Assembly: GCF_018613895.1 (NCBI RefSeq)
Contig: NZ_JAGGPH010000016.1
Location: forward strand, 124,001 to 188,000
DNA length: 64,000 bases
From: Curtobacterium sp. ISL-83
GTDB lineage: Bacteria > Actinomycetota > Actinomycetes > Actinomycetales > Microbacteriaceae
Reading direction: 5' to 3'
Part shown: positions 38,889 through 49,047 of the stretch, in pieces
Position numbering within the stretch: position 1 is the first letter of the stretch
Layout of the letters: the number at the start of each line of letters is the position of its first letter
Made by a program: the position numbers and the translations under genes
The notes under the pieces: generated by a model
What the model was told of the DNA's origin: nothing
Databases searched by the model: none
The model's input: the letters and a program-made list of their open reading frames with translations, nothing else

Positions 38889-40196
38889 CTACCGGCTCGT
38901 GCGCTCGGTGACGGCGGCGGCGTGCCCGGGGAGCTGCTCCTCCGTCGCCAGCGCCACGATGTGCGTCGAGACCTGGTGCAGGGCCTCCGGCGAGTACCGG
39001 ATCACCTGCTGCGGCCGGAGGAACGTCGACGCCGACAGGCCGGACCCGAAACGCGCCTGACCACCGGTCGGCAGGACGTGGTTCGAGCCGGCGAGGTAGT
39101 CACCGAGACTCACCGGGGTGCTCGGGCCCACGAACACCGCTCCGGCCGCGTCGATGTCGGCCAGGACCGCGTCGTCGTCGGCGGTCTGGATCTCCAGGTG
39201 CTCCGGCCCGTACGCGTTGCTCACGGCCGCCGCGTCGGCGAGCGAGTCGACGAGCACGATCGCGGACTGCGGTCCGTCCAGGGCGGTCTGGAGGCGCGCA
39301 GCCGTCCCGAGTGCGGCCACCCGCGACGGGATGGCAGCCTCCACTGCATCGGCGAAGGCCGCCGACGTCGTCACCAGCACACTGCCGGCCTGCTCGTCGT
39401 GCTCGGCCTGGCTGACCAGGTCGGCGGCCACGTACCCGGCGTCCGCGCTGTCGTCGGCGATCACGAGGATCTCGGTCGCGCCGGCCTCGGCGTCGATGCC
39501 GACGACCCCGCGCACCAGGCGCTTCGCCGCGGCGACGTAGTTGTTGCCCGGTCCCGTCACGAGGTCGACCGGCTCGAGGCCGATCTCCGGCACGCCGTGG
39601 GCCAGCGCGCCGATGGCACCGGCCCCACCCATCGCGTAGACCTCGTCCACGCCGAGGAGCCCGGCCGCCGCGAGGATCGTCGGGTGCACCGTCCCGCCGT
39701 GGTCGCGCTGGGGCGGCGACACGAGCGCGATCGACCCGACGCCCGCGACCTGCGCCGGCACGACGTTCATCACCACGCTGGACGGGTAGACGGCCTTGCC
39801 GCCCGGCACGTAGAGCCCGACGCGCCGCATCGGCTGCCAGCGCTGGTGCACCTCGGCGCCGTCCGCGAGGGTCGTGACCGACCCGGCGGGCACCTGCGCG
39901 GCGCTGGCGGCACGGACCCGGCGGATGGCCTCGTCGAGGGCCGTGCGGAGTTCCGGGGTGAGACCGGCGACCGCGGCGTCGATCTCGGCCTGCGGGACGC
40001 GCACGTGTTCGGGTGCTCCCCCGTCGAACCGCTCCGCCTGGTCGTGCAGCGCCGCGGCCCCGGTCGTGCGGACGGCCTCGACGAGCTCGCGTGCGGCGTC
40101 GACGGCGTGCGACACGTCGCCGGTGGCACGGGGCATGAGCCGGAGGAGTTCGGCACGGGCGGGCAGGCCGCCGCGGAGGTCGATTCGCTGCATCAT
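38889..40196 (-). CDS. hisD: Histidinol dehydrogenase
   Basis: Zinc enzyme that catalyses the last two steps of histidine synthesis (L-histidinol to L-histidine with 2 NAD). Length is 435 residues. It includes YVPGGKAVYPSSVVMNVVPA, GAIGALAHGVPEIGLEPVDL with VTGPGNNYVAAAK, GATEILVIADDSADAGYVAA, SQAEHDEQAGSVLVT with the zinc and catalytic region, and the GPEHLEIQT block. The start codon is followed by a second ATG (MMQRIDLRGGL). The rest of the his genes are not adjacent. Same direction as dnaE and nrdR, with a 130 bp gap upstream. Confidence 0.97.
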   Translation of the reverse strand: MMQRIDLRGGLPARAELLRLMPRATGDVSHAVDAARELVEAVRTTGAAALHDQAERFDGGAPEHVRVPQAEIDAAVAGLTPELRTALDEAIRRVRAASAAQVPAGSVTTLADGAEVHQRWQPMRRVGLYVPGGKAVYPSSVVMNVVPAQVAGVGSIALVSPPQRDHGGTVHPTILAAAGLLGVDEVYAMGGAGAIGALAHGVPEIGLEPVDLVTGPGNNYVAAAKRLVRGVVGIDAEAGATEILVIADDSADAGYVAADLVSQAEHDEQAGSVLVTTSAAFADAVEAAIPSRVAALGTAARLQTALDGPQSAIVLVDSLADAAAVSNAYGPEHLEIQTADDDAVLADIDAAGAVFVGPSTPVSLGDYLAGSNHVLPTGGQARFGSGLSASTFLRPQQVIRYSPEALHQVSTHIVALATEEQLPGHAAAVTERTSR

Positions 40197-40326
40197 GAGG
40201 TGACCCAGCCTACCGATCGCGGCTCCGCGGTCGACGTGCGCGACGACGGGCCGACGGCCGGTCTCCGGACTCGCACCGCGCCTCCCACCCGTCCCGCTCC
40301 ACTGGTTCCGGTTCGACCGGTTCTGC

Positions 40327-41166
40327 TCAGACCAGTGCGTCGACCACCGGCCGGTGCAGCGCGACGGACCGGTCGTCCCAGGCGCCGAGCAGGTGCAGCG
40401 TCACCACCCGGAACGCGAGCGCGCGGACGAGCAGCTGCGACCACCCGTCGACGCCGACCCCGAACGATGCCAGTCGCGCGACCGGCACCCCGTGCCAGCA
40501 CACCGCGTCGACCGCCGCGATCGCCGCGCCGAAGCCGGACGGCCGCCAGGACGGCGCCCAGTCGATGACGGTGGGCGGCTGACCGTCGGCGAAGAGCACG
40601 TTGCCGAGCAGGTCGCGGTGGATCAGCTGCCGCGGTGCGTCGACCGGTCGGAAGGCGTCGGACAACCGCCGCACGGACACGTCGTGGGCGATCGCATCCG
40701 GCACCGGTGCCTCGTCCCAGACCATGCGGTCCGCACGGCTCCACGGGTCGACCGTCCGATCGAGGAACGACGGTCGGGCCAGGTGGGCGACGGCCCGGTG
40801 GAACGCGGCACCGGCACGGAGGACCTCGGCGACGCGGGTCGCGTCAGCGGTGCCCGGCACCCACTCCCAGGCCTCCCACGGACCCCTCGTCCAGTGTCCG
40901 TCGGCGGTGGGCACCGGCCGCGGGGTGTGGAACGCCGACGTGTGCTCGAGTGTGGCCAGGACACCGGAGCGCCAGGCTGCCTCGGCGGCGTTGCCGTGCG
41001 GCCGGAACACCAGGTCGCCCGCCCGCCACGTGGTGCCCTGTCCCCCGGCGAGACGCTCGGGCACCGACCCCGCCACCCCGAAGGCACGGAGGGTGGCGGC
41101 GTCCGGAGCGTCGTTGTCCGGACCGCCCGTGTCCAGACCGGCGGTGCCCGGATCTTCCGTGGTCAC
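40327..41166 (-). CDS. TIGR02569-type protein with aminoglycoside phosphotransferase-like kinase fold
   Basis: A 279-residue protein. The kinase-like core is seen in LIHRDLLGNVLFADGQPPTV with IDWAPSWRP, equivalent to the catalytic HxDxxxxN and metal-binding Asp of APH enzymes. The N-terminal half has only weak P-loop-like features (LAGGQGTTWRAGDLVFRPHG). The actinobacterial TIGR02569 family has no established substrate; it should not be read as antibiotic resistance. The start overlaps the dnaE stop by four bases, so it is co-translated with the replicative polymerase. Confidence 0.8.
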   Translation of the reverse strand: MTTEDPGTAGLDTGGPDNDAPDAATLRAFGVAGSVPERLAGGQGTTWRAGDLVFRPHGNAAEAAWRSGVLATLEHTSAFHTPRPVPTADGHWTRGPWEAWEWVPGTADATRVAEVLRAGAAFHRAVAHLARPSFLDRTVDPWSRADRMVWDEAPVPDAIAHDVSVRRLSDAFRPVDAPRQLIHRDLLGNVLFADGQPPTVIDWAPSWRPSGFGAAIAAVDAVCWHGVPVARLASFGVGVDGWSQLLVRALAFRVVTLHLLGAWDDRSVALHRPVVDALV

Positions 41167-44100
41167 ACCAGGCAGCGCGGGCCGAGCAGGCTCTTCAGCT
41201 CGCCGAAGAGGTCCGGCGTCAGGTTCACCGGGAACGGCAGCTCGAAGGTCCGAGCCACGTCGTCCTTCAGCAGCTTGAGCCGGACCTCGGTGTCGCCCTG
41301 GTGCCGTCCGAGCACCGCCGCGAGTTCCGTCACGATCTCGGTGGTCGCCTGTCGCTCCGGCAGCGCGAGCGTCAGCGGACCCGACCCCATGGCGTCGCCG
41401 ACGTTCGGCTGGAACATGCTCACGGCGTGCAGGGCCTTGCCGTCGTCGCGCACGTTCACGCGGCCGCGCAGCACCACGATCGAGTCCGCCACGAGGGACG
41501 GCCCGAACTCCTGGTAGGTCTTGCCCAGGAACATCACGCCGATCTCACCGCCGAAGTCCTCGATCTGCACGATCCCGTACGGGTTGCCGCTCGACTTCGC
41601 GACCCGGTGCTGCACGCTCGTGAGGAGTCCCGCGACCGTCACGGTCTCGCCCTCGACGGAGTCGTCGGCGGCGATCAGGTCGGCGATGGTGATCGACTGG
41701 TGCTTCGCGAGCTCGATCTCGAGTCCGGCGAGCGGGTGGTCGGACACGTACAGGCCGAGCATGTCGCGTTCGAACGCGAGCTTGTCGCGCTTCGACCACT
41801 CCGGACGGTCGGGCACCTGGGAGACCGCGGCCGCACTCGGCTGTTCCTCGGCGACCTCGGCGAAGAGCGAGTCGAAGTCGAACCCGACGTTGCCGTGGGC
41901 CTCGTCGCGCTTGACCTTGACCGCGCCCTCGACGGCGCCTTCGTGGATCTCCACCAGCGCCCGACGGGTATCGCCGAACTCGTCGAACGCCCCCGCCTTG
42001 ATGAGCGACTCGACGGTCCGCTTGTTGGCGGACGAGATCGGGATCTTGCGGAGGAAGTCGTGGAAGGACTCGAACGCGCCCTTGTCGGTGCGGGCCTTGA
42101 CGATGTCGTCGACCACGTTGAACCCGACGTTGCGGATCGCGCCCATGCCGAAGCGGATGTCGTCCCCGACGGCGGCGAAGAAGCCGATCGACTCGTTGAC
42201 GTCCGGCGGCATCACCTTGATGCCCATCCGGCGGCACTCGTTCAGGTACAGGGCCAGCTTGTCGCGGGCGTCACCGACGCTGGTCAGGAGCGCCGCCATG
42301 TACTCGGCCGGGAAGTGGGCCTTCAGGTACGCCGTCCAGAACGACACCACCCCGTACGCGGCGGAGTGCGCCTTGTTGAAGGCGTAGTCCGAGAAGGGCA
42401 GCAGGATGTCCCACAGCGTCTTGATCGCCGCGTCGGAGTACCCGTTGTCCTTCATGCCCTGCTGGAAGCCCGCGTACTGCTTGTCGAGCTCGGACTTCTT
42501 CTTCTTGCCCATCGCGCGGCGGAGGATGTCCGCCTGGCCGAGGGAGAACCCCGCGACCTTCTGCGCGATGGCCATGACCTGCTCCTGGTAGATGATCAGG
42601 CCGTACGTGCCGCCGAGGATCTCGGCCAGGGGCTCTTCGAGCTCCGGGTGGATCGGCGTGATCGGCTGCTCGCCGTTCTTGCGGAGCGCGTAGTTGGTGT
42701 GCGAGTTCGCCCCCATGGGCCCCGGTCGGTACAGGGCGATGAGCGCGGAGATGTCCTCGAAGTTGTCCGGCTTCATCAGGCGCAGGAGCCCGCGCATCGG
42801 CCCGCCGTCGAGCTGGAACACGCCGAGGGTGTCGCCCCGCTGCAGGAGCGCGTAGGCCTCCGGGTCCTCGAGTCCCATGTGCTCGAGGTCGAGGTCGATC
42901 CCCCGGTTGGACTTGATGTTGTCGAGGGCGTCGCTGATGATCGTGAGGTTCCGCAACCCCAGGAAGTCCATCTTGATCAGGCCCAGGGACTCCGCAGCGG
43001 GGTAGTCGAACTGCGTGACGATCTGGCCGTCCTGCTCCCGCTTCATGATCGGGATGATGTCGATCAGCGGGTCGCTCGACATGATGACGCCGGCCGCGTG
43101 CACGCCCCACTGGCGCTTCAGTCCCTCGAGACCGAGCGCGGTGTCGAAGACCGTCTTGGCCTCCGGGTCGGTCTCGACGACGGTGCGGACGTCGACGGCT
43201 TCCTTGTAGCGGGGGTGGTCCTTGTCGAAGATCCCGGTGAGCGGGATGTCCTTGCCCATCACGGGCGGCGGCATCGCCTTCGTGAGCTTCTCGCCCATGC
43301 CGAAGGGGAACCCGAGGACACGCGAGGAGTCCTTGAGCGCCTGCTTCGCCTTGATGGTGCCGTACGTGACGATCTGCGCGACGCGCTCCGACCCGTACTT
43401 CTCGGTGACGTACTTGATCGCCTCACCGCGGCGCCGGTCGTCGAAGTCGACGTCGAAGTCGGGCATGGAGACGCGGTCCGGGTTGAGGAACCGCTCGAAG
43501 ATCAGTCCGTGCCGGATCGGGTCGAGGTCGGTGATGCGCATCGCGTAGGCGACCATCGAGCCGGCGCCGGAACCACGGCCCGGCCCGACCCGGATGCCGT
43601 TGTTCTTCGACCAGTTGATGAAGTCGGCGACCACCAGGAAGTAGCCGGGGAAGCCCATCTGGTTGATGATGCCGACCTCGTAGTCGGCGCGGTCCTGGAC
43701 CTCCCGCGTGACGCCGTCCGGGTACCGGTACGCGAGCCCCTTCGCCACTTCCTTCTCGAACCAGGAGTGCTCGGTCTCGCCCTCCGGCACGGGGAACTTC
43801 GGCATGTAGTTCGCCGAGGTGTCGAACTCGACGTTGCACCGCTCGGCGATGAGCAGCGTGCTGTCGCAGGCCTCGGGGTTGTCGCGGAACAGGTGCCGCA
43901 TCTGCTGCGGGGTCTTCAGGTAGAACTCGTCGGCGTCGAACTTGAACCGGTTCGGGTCGTTCAGCGTCGAGCCCGACTGCACGCAGAGCAGCGCGGCGTG
44001 GGACTTGGCGTCGTGCGCGTGCGTGTAGTGCAGGTCGTTCGTGCCGACCAGCGGGATGTCCAGGTCCTTCGCGAGGCGGATCAGGTCGGTCATGATCCGG

Positions 44101-44696
44101 CGCTCGATCTCGAGTCCGTGGTCCATGATCTCGGCGAAGTAGTTCTCCTTGCCGAAGATGTCGCGGTAGTCCGCCGCCGCCTTGATCGCCTCGTCGTACT
44201 GGCCGAGGCGCAGCCGCGTCTGGATCTCCCCCGACGGGCACCCGGTGGTCGCGATGATGCCCTCGTGGTACTCCTGCAACAGCTCGATGTCCATGCGGGG
44301 CTTGAAGTAGTAGCCCTCGAGCGACGCCTTCGACGACAACCGGAACAGGTTGTGCATGCCCGTCGTGTTCTCGGCGAACATCGTCATGTGCGTGTACGAA
44401 CCGGCGCCGGAGACGTCGTCGCCACCGCCGTCACCCCAGCGCACGCGGGTCTTGTCCGTGCGGTGCGTGCGCGGCGTGATGTACGCCTCGGTCCCGATGA
44501 TCGGCTTCACGCCGCCGGCCTTGGCGGCCTTCCAGAACTCGAAGGCGCCGAACATGTTGCCGTGGTCGGTGACGGCGACGGCGGGCATGCCCTGGGCCGC
44601 GGTCTCGGCGACCAGGTCACCGAGTCGGGCCGCACCGTCGAGCATCGAGTACTCGCTGTGCACGTGCAGGTGGACGAAGGAGTCGGAATCCGACAC
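41163..44696 (-). CDS. dnaE: DNA polymerase III subunit alpha
   Basis: Main replicative polymerase. The 1177 residues comprise, in order: a PHP domain (FVHLHVHSEYSMLDGA, AVTDHGNMFGAFEF); the palm with catalytic Asp residues in MPDFDVDFDDRRRGE and the preceding GPGRGSGAGSMVAYAM; the fingers, including LYRPGPMGANSHTNYALR; the beta-binding region with KRDKLAFERDMLGLYVSDHP; and a C-terminal OB fold (VTVAGLLTSVQHRVAKSSGN). It belongs to the DnaE1 type; the DnaE2/ImuB mutasome genes are not nearby. It follows rluD with a 113 bp gap. Confidence 0.98.
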   Translation of the reverse strand: MSDSDSFVHLHVHSEYSMLDGAARLGDLVAETAAQGMPAVAVTDHGNMFGAFEFWKAAKAGGVKPIIGTEAYITPRTHRTDKTRVRWGDGGGDDVSGAGSYTHMTMFAENTTGMHNLFRLSSKASLEGYYFKPRMDIELLQEYHEGIIATTGCPSGEIQTRLRLGQYDEAIKAAADYRDIFGKENYFAEIMDHGLEIERRIMTDLIRLAKDLDIPLVGTNDLHYTHAHDAKSHAALLCVQSGSTLNDPNRFKFDADEFYLKTPQQMRHLFRDNPEACDSTLLIAERCNVEFDTSANYMPKFPVPEGETEHSWFEKEVAKGLAYRYPDGVTREVQDRADYEVGIINQMGFPGYFLVVADFINWSKNNGIRVGPGRGSGAGSMVAYAMRITDLDPIRHGLIFERFLNPDRVSMPDFDVDFDDRRRGEAIKYVTEKYGSERVAQIVTYGTIKAKQALKDSSRVLGFPFGMGEKLTKAMPPPVMGKDIPLTGIFDKDHPRYKEAVDVRTVVETDPEAKTVFDTALGLEGLKRQWGVHAAGVIMSSDPLIDIIPIMKREQDGQIVTQFDYPAAESLGLIKMDFLGLRNLTIISDALDNIKSNRGIDLDLEHMGLEDPEAYALLQRGDTLGVFQLDGGPMRGLLRLMKPDNFEDISALIALYRPGPMGANSHTNYALRKNGEQPITPIHPELEEPLAEILGGTYGLIIYQEQVMAIAQKVAGFSLGQADILRRAMGKKKKSELDKQYAGFQQGMKDNGYSDAAIKTLWDILLPFSDYAFNKAHSAAYGVVSFWTAYLKAHFPAEYMAALLTSVGDARDKLALYLNECRRMGIKVMPPDVNESIGFFAAVGDDIRFGMGAIRNVGFNVVDDIVKARTDKGAFESFHDFLRKIPISSANKRTVESLIKAGAFDEFGDTRRALVEIHEGAVEGAVKVKRDEAHGNVGFDFDSLFAEVAEEQPSAAAVSQVPDRPEWSKRDKLAFERDMLGLYVSDHPLAGLEIELAKHQSITIADLIAADDSVEGETVTVAGLLTSVQHRVAKSSGNPYGIVQIEDFGGEIGVMFLGKTYQEFGPSLVADSIVVLRGRVNVRDDGKALHAVSMFQPNVGDAMGSGPLTLALPERQATTEIVTELAAVLGRHQGDTEVRLKLLKDDVARTFELPFPVNLTPDLFGELKSLLGPRCLV

Positions 44697-44809
44697 GGAA
44701 CCTCCGGTTCGTACGGGCTGCTGCGGGGTCCGACAAGACTAACCGCGGCGGCGGACAATCCCGCGCGTGTCCGTGCGATCCAGGGCGTGTCCGGCGGACG
44801 CAGCGCCGC

Positions 44810-45739
44810 TCAGTGTGAACCGGCGCGGATCCGGTCGAGGGCCAGCTGCAGGTCCTCCGGGTACGACGCCTCGAACGACACCCACTGCCCGGTGCGCGGG
44901 TGCTCGAACCCGAGCCGGACGGCGTCCAACCACTGCCGGGTCAAGCCCAGCTGTCCGGCCAGCACGGGGTCGGCGCCGTACATCGTGTCGCCGACCAGCG
45001 GATGGCGTGTCGCGGCCATGTGCACGCGGATCTGGTGGGTGCGCCCGGTCTCCAGGTGCACCTCGAGCAGGGTCGCCGAGCGGAACGCCTCGAGCGTCGC
45101 GTAGTGGGTCACGCTCGGCTTGCCGTCGGCGGTGACGGCGAACTTCCAGTCGCTCGACGGGTGCCGCCCGATCGGCGCGTCGATCGTGCCGGAGGTCGGG
45201 TCGGGGTGCCCCTGCGCGAGCGCGTGGTAGACCTTCTCGACCGTCCGCTCCTTGAAGGCGCGCTTCAGGTGCGTGTACGCCAGCTCGGTCTTCGCGACGA
45301 CCATGAGTCCCGACGTCCCGACGTCCAGCCGGTGCACGATCCCGGCTCGCTCGGCGGCACCGGAGGTGGCGATGGTGAACCCGGCGGCGGCGAGTCCCCC
45401 GGGCACGGTCGGACCGTCCCACCCCGGGGACGGGTGCGCCGCGACGCCGACGGGCTTGTCGACCACGACGATGTCGTCGTCGTCGTGCACGACCGTCATG
45501 CCCGGCACCTCGACGGGGACGATCCGCGGGGCTTCCTTGGGCGTCCACTCGACCTCGAGCCAGGCGTCGGCCTGCAACCGGTCGGACTTCTCCGCGGGCA
45601 CGCCGTCCACCCGGACACCACCGGCGGCGACGACGTCGGCCGCGAACGACCGACTGAACCCGAGCAGCTTCGCGATGGCGGCGTCGACGCGCTCCCCCGC
45701 GAGCCCGTCCGGGACGGGCAGGGATCGTGCTTCGGTCAC
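44810..45739 (-). CDS. rluD: RluA/RluD-family 23S rRNA pseudouridine synthase
   Basis: Converts specific uridines of large-subunit rRNA to pseudouridine. The 309-residue protein has an N-terminal S4 RNA-binding domain ([20 protein letters not shown]) and the catalytic core with Asp139 in [37 protein letters not shown] and [20 protein letters not shown] are also family hallmarks. Exact target uridines cannot be inferred. Its start overlaps the lspA stop, the conserved lspA-rluD pairing. Confidence 0.95.
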   Translation of the reverse strand: MTEARSLPVPDGLAGERVDAAIAKLLGFSRSFAADVVAAGGVRVDGVPAEKSDRLQADAWLEVEWTPKEAPRIVPVEVPGMTVVHDDDDIVVVDKPVGVAAHPSPGWDGPTVPGGLAAAGFTIATSGAAERAGIVHRLDVGTSGLMVVAKTELAYTHLKRAFKERTVEKVYHALAQGHPDPTSGTIDAPIGRHPSSDWKFAVTADGKPSVTHYATLEAFRSATLLEVHLETGRTHQIRVHMAATRHPLVGDTMYGADPVLAGQLGLTRQWLDAVRLGFEHPRTGQWVSFEASYPEDLQLALDRIRAGSH

Positions 45740-46443
45740 GTGGCGTCGTGCCCGAGACGATCGGACCCGAGGCGATCAGGACCGAGGCCGTCGGACCCGT
45801 CGCGCGGTCCGCGGGGGTCCGCGCTGCTGGCCGCGACCGGACGGGAGGCACGGGGAGCGTCCGCCACACCGCCGTCGGCGGCCGGTGTCGTCGCCTCCGC
45901 CGCGGCTCCGCGACGCCGCTTCTCGGACACCGCTCGCGTGCCGTCGAGGTTGACCCCGAAGATCGTGAGGAGCACGAAGACCACCATGCTCACGCAGATG
46001 AACGAGTCGGCGATGTTGTAGATCGCGGGCATCATCCACGGGGTCGAGATGAAGTCGACCACGTGGCCCCGTCCGAAGCCGGGTTCACGGAACAGGCGGT
46101 CCAGCAGGTTGCCGAGCGCGCCGCCGAGCAGCATGCCGAGCACGAGCGCCCACCACATCGATCGGATGCGCCGGGCGAAGACGATGATCGCCACGACCAC
46201 GGCTGCCGAGACGACGGAGAAGACCCACGTCATGTTCACCGCGAACGAGAACGCGGCACCGGGGTTCCGCACGTACAGGAACTGCAGCGCGTTCCCGAGC
46301 ACGGGGACGACGGTGCCGTACGGCAGGTGTGCCACGACGAGGGCCTTGGCGCCCTGGTCGAGCGCCACCACGACGACAGCGGCGAAGGCCAGTGCCGCGA
46401 TCGCGCGGACACTGACCTTCGCCGGTTGTGCTGGTTGCGACAA
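45736..46443 (-). CDS. lspA: Lipoprotein signal peptidase (signal peptidase II)
   Basis: Membrane aspartic protease that cleaves prolipoproteins after lipidation. Four membrane helices lie in the first 165 of 235 residues. The catalytic aspartates are D115 (GNLLDRLFR) and D146 ([11 protein letters not shown]). [10 protein letters not shown] is the conserved loop. The 65-residue C-terminal tail is Ala/Gly/Asp/Arg-rich with [13 protein letters not shown] repeats; it is unusual for the family and encodes one copy of the dispersed 12-mer (45838-45849). It lies two bases after divIVA and overlaps rluD. Confidence 0.95.
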   Translation of the reverse strand: MSQPAQPAKVSVRAIAALAFAAVVVVALDQGAKALVVAHLPYGTVVPVLGNALQFLYVRNPGAAFSFAVNMTWVFSVVSAAVVVAIIVFARRIRSMWWALVLGMLLGGALGNLLDRLFREPGFGRGHVVDFISTPWMMPAIYNIADSFICVSMVVFVLLTIFGVNLDGTRAVSEKRRRGAAAEATTPAADGGVADAPRASRPVAASSADPRGPRDGSDGLGPDRLGSDRLGHDAT

Positions 46444-46445
46444 CG

Positions 46446-47141
46446 TCAGTTGCCGAAGCCCTGGGCCGATGCCGGCGCCGGGGTGCGACCGGACTGCTCC
46501 GTGCCGGACCCGTCGAGCTCTGCGAGCTGGGACTGGATGTAGTCCTTCAGCTGCGCGCGGTAGTCGCGCTCGAACGTGCGGAGTTCGTCGATCTTGCCCT
46601 CGAGCTGGGTGCGCTCCTGCTCGAGCACCGCGACACGCTGACGGTTCGTGTTCTCGGTCTCGGCGAGGATCTGGCGCTGCTTGGCCTCGGCCTCGGAGAC
46701 GAGGCGAGCGGCCTGCGCGGTGCCCTCGGCGATGAGCGCGTCGCGCTTCTCGACGCCTTCACGGACGTGCTCCTCGTGGAGACGACGTGCGAGCGTCAGG
46801 AGGTTCGTGGTGCCCGCGGTGTCCTCGTCCGCCGGGACCGTCGCGGCGGCCGGAGCGGCAGCGGCGACGGGGGCGGGCTCCGGAGCGGCAGCCACGGGGG
46901 CCGGCGCGGCCTCGGGCTCCGGCTCGGCCTGCACGGGGGCAGGCTGCTCGTCCGCTGCCGCCTTCGGCGCCGACTCGGCCGCCTGCAGTCGCTGGCGGAG
47001 CTCGTCGTTCTCCGCGGTCAGGCGACGGAGTTCGACCACGACCTCGTCGAGGAAGTCGTCGACCTCGTCCTGGTCGTAGCCCTCGCGGAACTTCGTCGGC
47101 TGGAACCGCTTGTTGACTACGTCTTCCGGCGTCAAAGCCAT
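46446..47141 (-). CDS. divIVA: Polar growth/cell division protein DivIVA (Wag31)
   Basis: Coiled-coil scaffold that senses membrane curvature and marks cell poles in actinobacteria. The 231-residue protein starts MALTPEDVVNKRFQPTKFRE, the lipid-binding N-terminal domain with its Phe/Arg membrane-insertion loop, followed by a first coiled coil (VDDFLDEVVVELRRL). A Pro/Ala/Glu-rich spacer of about 60 residues and a second long coiled coil (about 125-210) follow. The ATG at 47139-47141 has a GAGGTGA ribosome site; the 196 bp upstream gap leaves room for its own promoter. Confidence 0.95.
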   Translation of the reverse strand: MALTPEDVVNKRFQPTKFREGYDQDEVDDFLDEVVVELRRLTAENDELRQRLQAAESAPKAAADEQPAPVQAEPEPEAAPAPVAAAPEPAPVAAAAPAAATVPADEDTAGTTNLLTLARRLHEEHVREGVEKRDALIAEGTAQAARLVSEAEAKQRQILAETENTNRQRVAVLEQERTQLEGKIDELRTFERDYRAQLKDYIQSQLAELDGSGTEQSGRTPAPASAQGFGN

Positions 47142-47337
47142 TGCCGTCACCTCAATAGAACTGCTGAACGTGTGGAACCGCTGTCGTCGCGACCGAATGT
47201 ACCAGTCACGCCGTGCGGTGCGGATGCCCACTGGCGCGGGCATCGATCCCGTCCACCGTACACCGACGGTGGAGTGGAACCGCGCCCGAGCCTGGGCGTG
47301 GCGCGTGTCGCGGCCGGGGGATGGCCGGACGCGCGGG

Positions 47338-47634
47338 TCAGACGACGGCGGCGATCGACCGCACGACGGACATCAGGATGATCACGACGAGCATCACGAT
47401 GGTCCAGCCGAAGTCGAGCGCCACTGGCCCCATCCGGAGCGGGGGCAGCACCCTCCGGATCGCCCGGATGGGCGGGTCCGTGAGCGTGTAGACGACCTCG
47501 GACAGGATCAGGAGTCCGCCCCGAGGCCGCCACGACCGGTTGTACGCCTGCACGATGTCGAGTGCGAACCGACCCCACATCACGAAGAAGTAGAGCAGGA
47601 GGAGGAAGTACAGGATCGTGAAGATCGCGGACAC
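47338..47634 (-). CDS. yggT: YggT family membrane protein
   Basis: A 98-residue integral membrane protein with two YggT-type helices: FTILYFLLLLYFFVMWGRFA near the N-terminus and FGWTIVMLVVIILMSVVRSI at the end. The intervening loop has the conserved NRSWRPRG...YTLTDPPIRAIRRVLPPLR pattern. Function is unproven; the family lies in division clusters next to sepF and divIVA, as here. I use the GTG at 47632-47634 (VSAIFTILYF); an open frame reaches 47676. Confidence 0.9.
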   Translation of the reverse strand: MSAIFTILYFLLLLYFFVMWGRFALDIVQAYNRSWRPRGGLLILSEVVYTLTDPPIRAIRRVLPPLRMGPVALDFGWTIVMLVVIILMSVVRSIAAVV

Positions 47635-47716
47635 GCTGGGGCTCGCTCGTCTCGGGTGTGCGCCGCCACGCGACAACGCTCACGCGGCGGGCACAGGCGG
47701 GTGGCCTCGGGGAGGC

Positions 47717-48274
47717 TCAGGGCTGGGCGAAGAAGTTCGCCTCGATCTCGGACTCTACCTCAGCGGGCTCACCGCTCACGGCGACGTGGGCCGGCGACAG
47801 CAGGAAGACCTTGTTCGTGACGCGCTCGATCTTGCCGTACAGACCCAGCGAGAGTCCGGACGCGAAGTCGATCATGCGACGGGCGTCACCCTCGCTCATC
47901 TGCGTGAGGTTGATGATGACGGGGATGCCGTCGCGGAAGCTCTCGGCGATGGACTGGGCGTCCTTGTACTCGCGCGGGTGGACGGTGAGGATCTCGTTCA
48001 TTTCCTGGACCGGGGTCGCCTTCTGTGCGGTGCCGTGCGCGCGGCGGAGCGGGGTCACCTGCGCGCCGCGCTGGTGGGTGTGCGTCTTCGCCTCGGCCGG
48101 GGCGGCCGTGGCGACGGGAGTCGCAGCCGGTGCCTCGTGCGCGACGGGTGCCGGAGCCGGGGTGGGAGCGGGCTGCTGACGCGCGGGCGCGGCCTGCTGC
48201 GGCTCTTCCTCGTACTCGAGTTCCTCGTCGGCGAGGCCGAGGTAGACCATCGTCTTCTTCAGCGGACCAGCCAT
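47717..48274 (-). CDS. sepF: Cell division protein SepF
   Basis: Membrane-binding protein that tethers and bundles FtsZ filaments and, in actinobacteria lacking FtsA, takes over Z-ring anchoring. The 185-residue protein starts [20 protein letters not shown] (an amphipathic anchor). An acidic then Pro/Ala-rich linker of about 70 residues follows. The SepF core contains [38 protein letters not shown] and [15 protein letters not shown]. The ATG has an ideal GGGAGGAACC site. No ftsA is present in the cluster, in keeping with this role. Confidence 0.96.
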   Translation of the reverse strand: MAGPLKKTMVYLGLADEELEYEEEPQQAAPARQQPAPTPAPAPVAHEAPAATPVATAAPAEAKTHTHQRGAQVTPLRRAHGTAQKATPVQEMNEILTVHPREYKDAQSIAESFRDGIPVIINLTQMSEGDARRMIDFASGLSLGLYGKIERVTNKVFLLSPAHVAVSGEPAEVESEIEANFFAQP

Positions 48275-48317
48275 GGTTCCTCCCGGAGATCGTGCTCGTG
48301 GATGCCCTGTGACGAGG

Positions 48318-49040
48318 CTAGGCGGGAAGGGGCCGGTTTCCGGTGATTGCGGTCCCGATCCGCAGGTGTGTCGCGCCCTCGAGCACGGCGTCGGCGTAGT
48401 CACCGCTCATCCCCGCGGAGATGTCCGTCGCGGCGGGCTCGAGTTGCCGGACCCGGTCGGAGATCCGCCGCAGTCGGGCGAATGCGGCTCGCGGTGCTTC
48501 GTCGAGCGGGGCGACGGCCATCACACCGCGGAGGCGGATCGTGCCCGTGGCGAGGACCCGTTCCACCATCGCCTCGACGTCCTCGGGCCGGACACCGCCG
48601 CGATCGGGGTCGTCGGTCAGGTTCACCTGCACGAAGCCGTCGATCACGGGCGGCTCGGGCTCGGCCTCCGTGGGCGCGAAGGCGTCGACGACGGAGTCGC
48701 GATCGAGCGACTGCACCACGTGCGCGTACCGCCGGACCTGACGCGCCTTCTTCGACTGGAGCTGCCCGATGAAGTGCCAGGTGAGCGAGAGGTCGGCCAG
48801 CTCCGCGGCCTTCGCCTGCGCCTCCTGGTGGCGGTTCTCCCCCACGTCGGTGACGCCGAGGGCCGCGAGGCCGCGCACGAGCGACGCCGGGTGGAACTTC
48901 GTGACCACGATGAGCGTCAGCTCGTCGGGTGACCGGTCCGCGGCTCGCGCCGCGTCGGCGATGCCCTCCCGGACGGACGCGAGACGCGCCTCCAGTCCGT
49001 GGTCGTGACCATCGGATGGGAGGCGCGTCTCGGCAACCAC
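48318..49040 (-). CDS. yggS: YggS family pyridoxal phosphate homeostasis protein
   Basis: PLP-binding alanine-racemase-fold protein that buffers cellular PLP and has no known catalytic activity. The 240 residues include the PLP lysine segment [49 protein letters not shown] and, near the end, [20 protein letters not shown] with IGTAI. It begins seven bases after ftsZ ends. In many actinobacteria pgeF (ylmD, polyphenol oxidase family) lies between ftsZ and yggS; here it is absent. Confidence 0.94.
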   Translation of the reverse strand: MVAETRLPSDGHDHGLEARLASVREGIADAARAADRSPDELTLIVVTKFHPASLVRGLAALGVTDVGENRHQEAQAKAAELADLSLTWHFIGQLQSKKARQVRRYAHVVQSLDRDSVVDAFAPTEAEPEPPVIDGFVQVNLTDDPDRGGVRPEDVEAMVERVLATGTIRLRGVMAVAPLDEAPRAAFARLRRISDRVRQLEPAATDISAGMSGDYADAVLEGATHLRIGTAITGNRPLPA

Positions 49041-49047
49041 GGCTGAC

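Noticed and set aside
40327..41166. Antibiotic resistance (aminoglycoside phosphotransferase)
   Set aside because: It has the kinase fold motif, but it belongs to a conserved actinobacterial housekeeping-type family co-translated with dnaE. Nothing supports a resistance role.
40635..45104. A 1489-codon plus-strand open frame across dnaE
   Set aside because: Antisense to dnaE and the TIGR02569 gene; no domain, no ribosome site, composition typical of a shadow frame.
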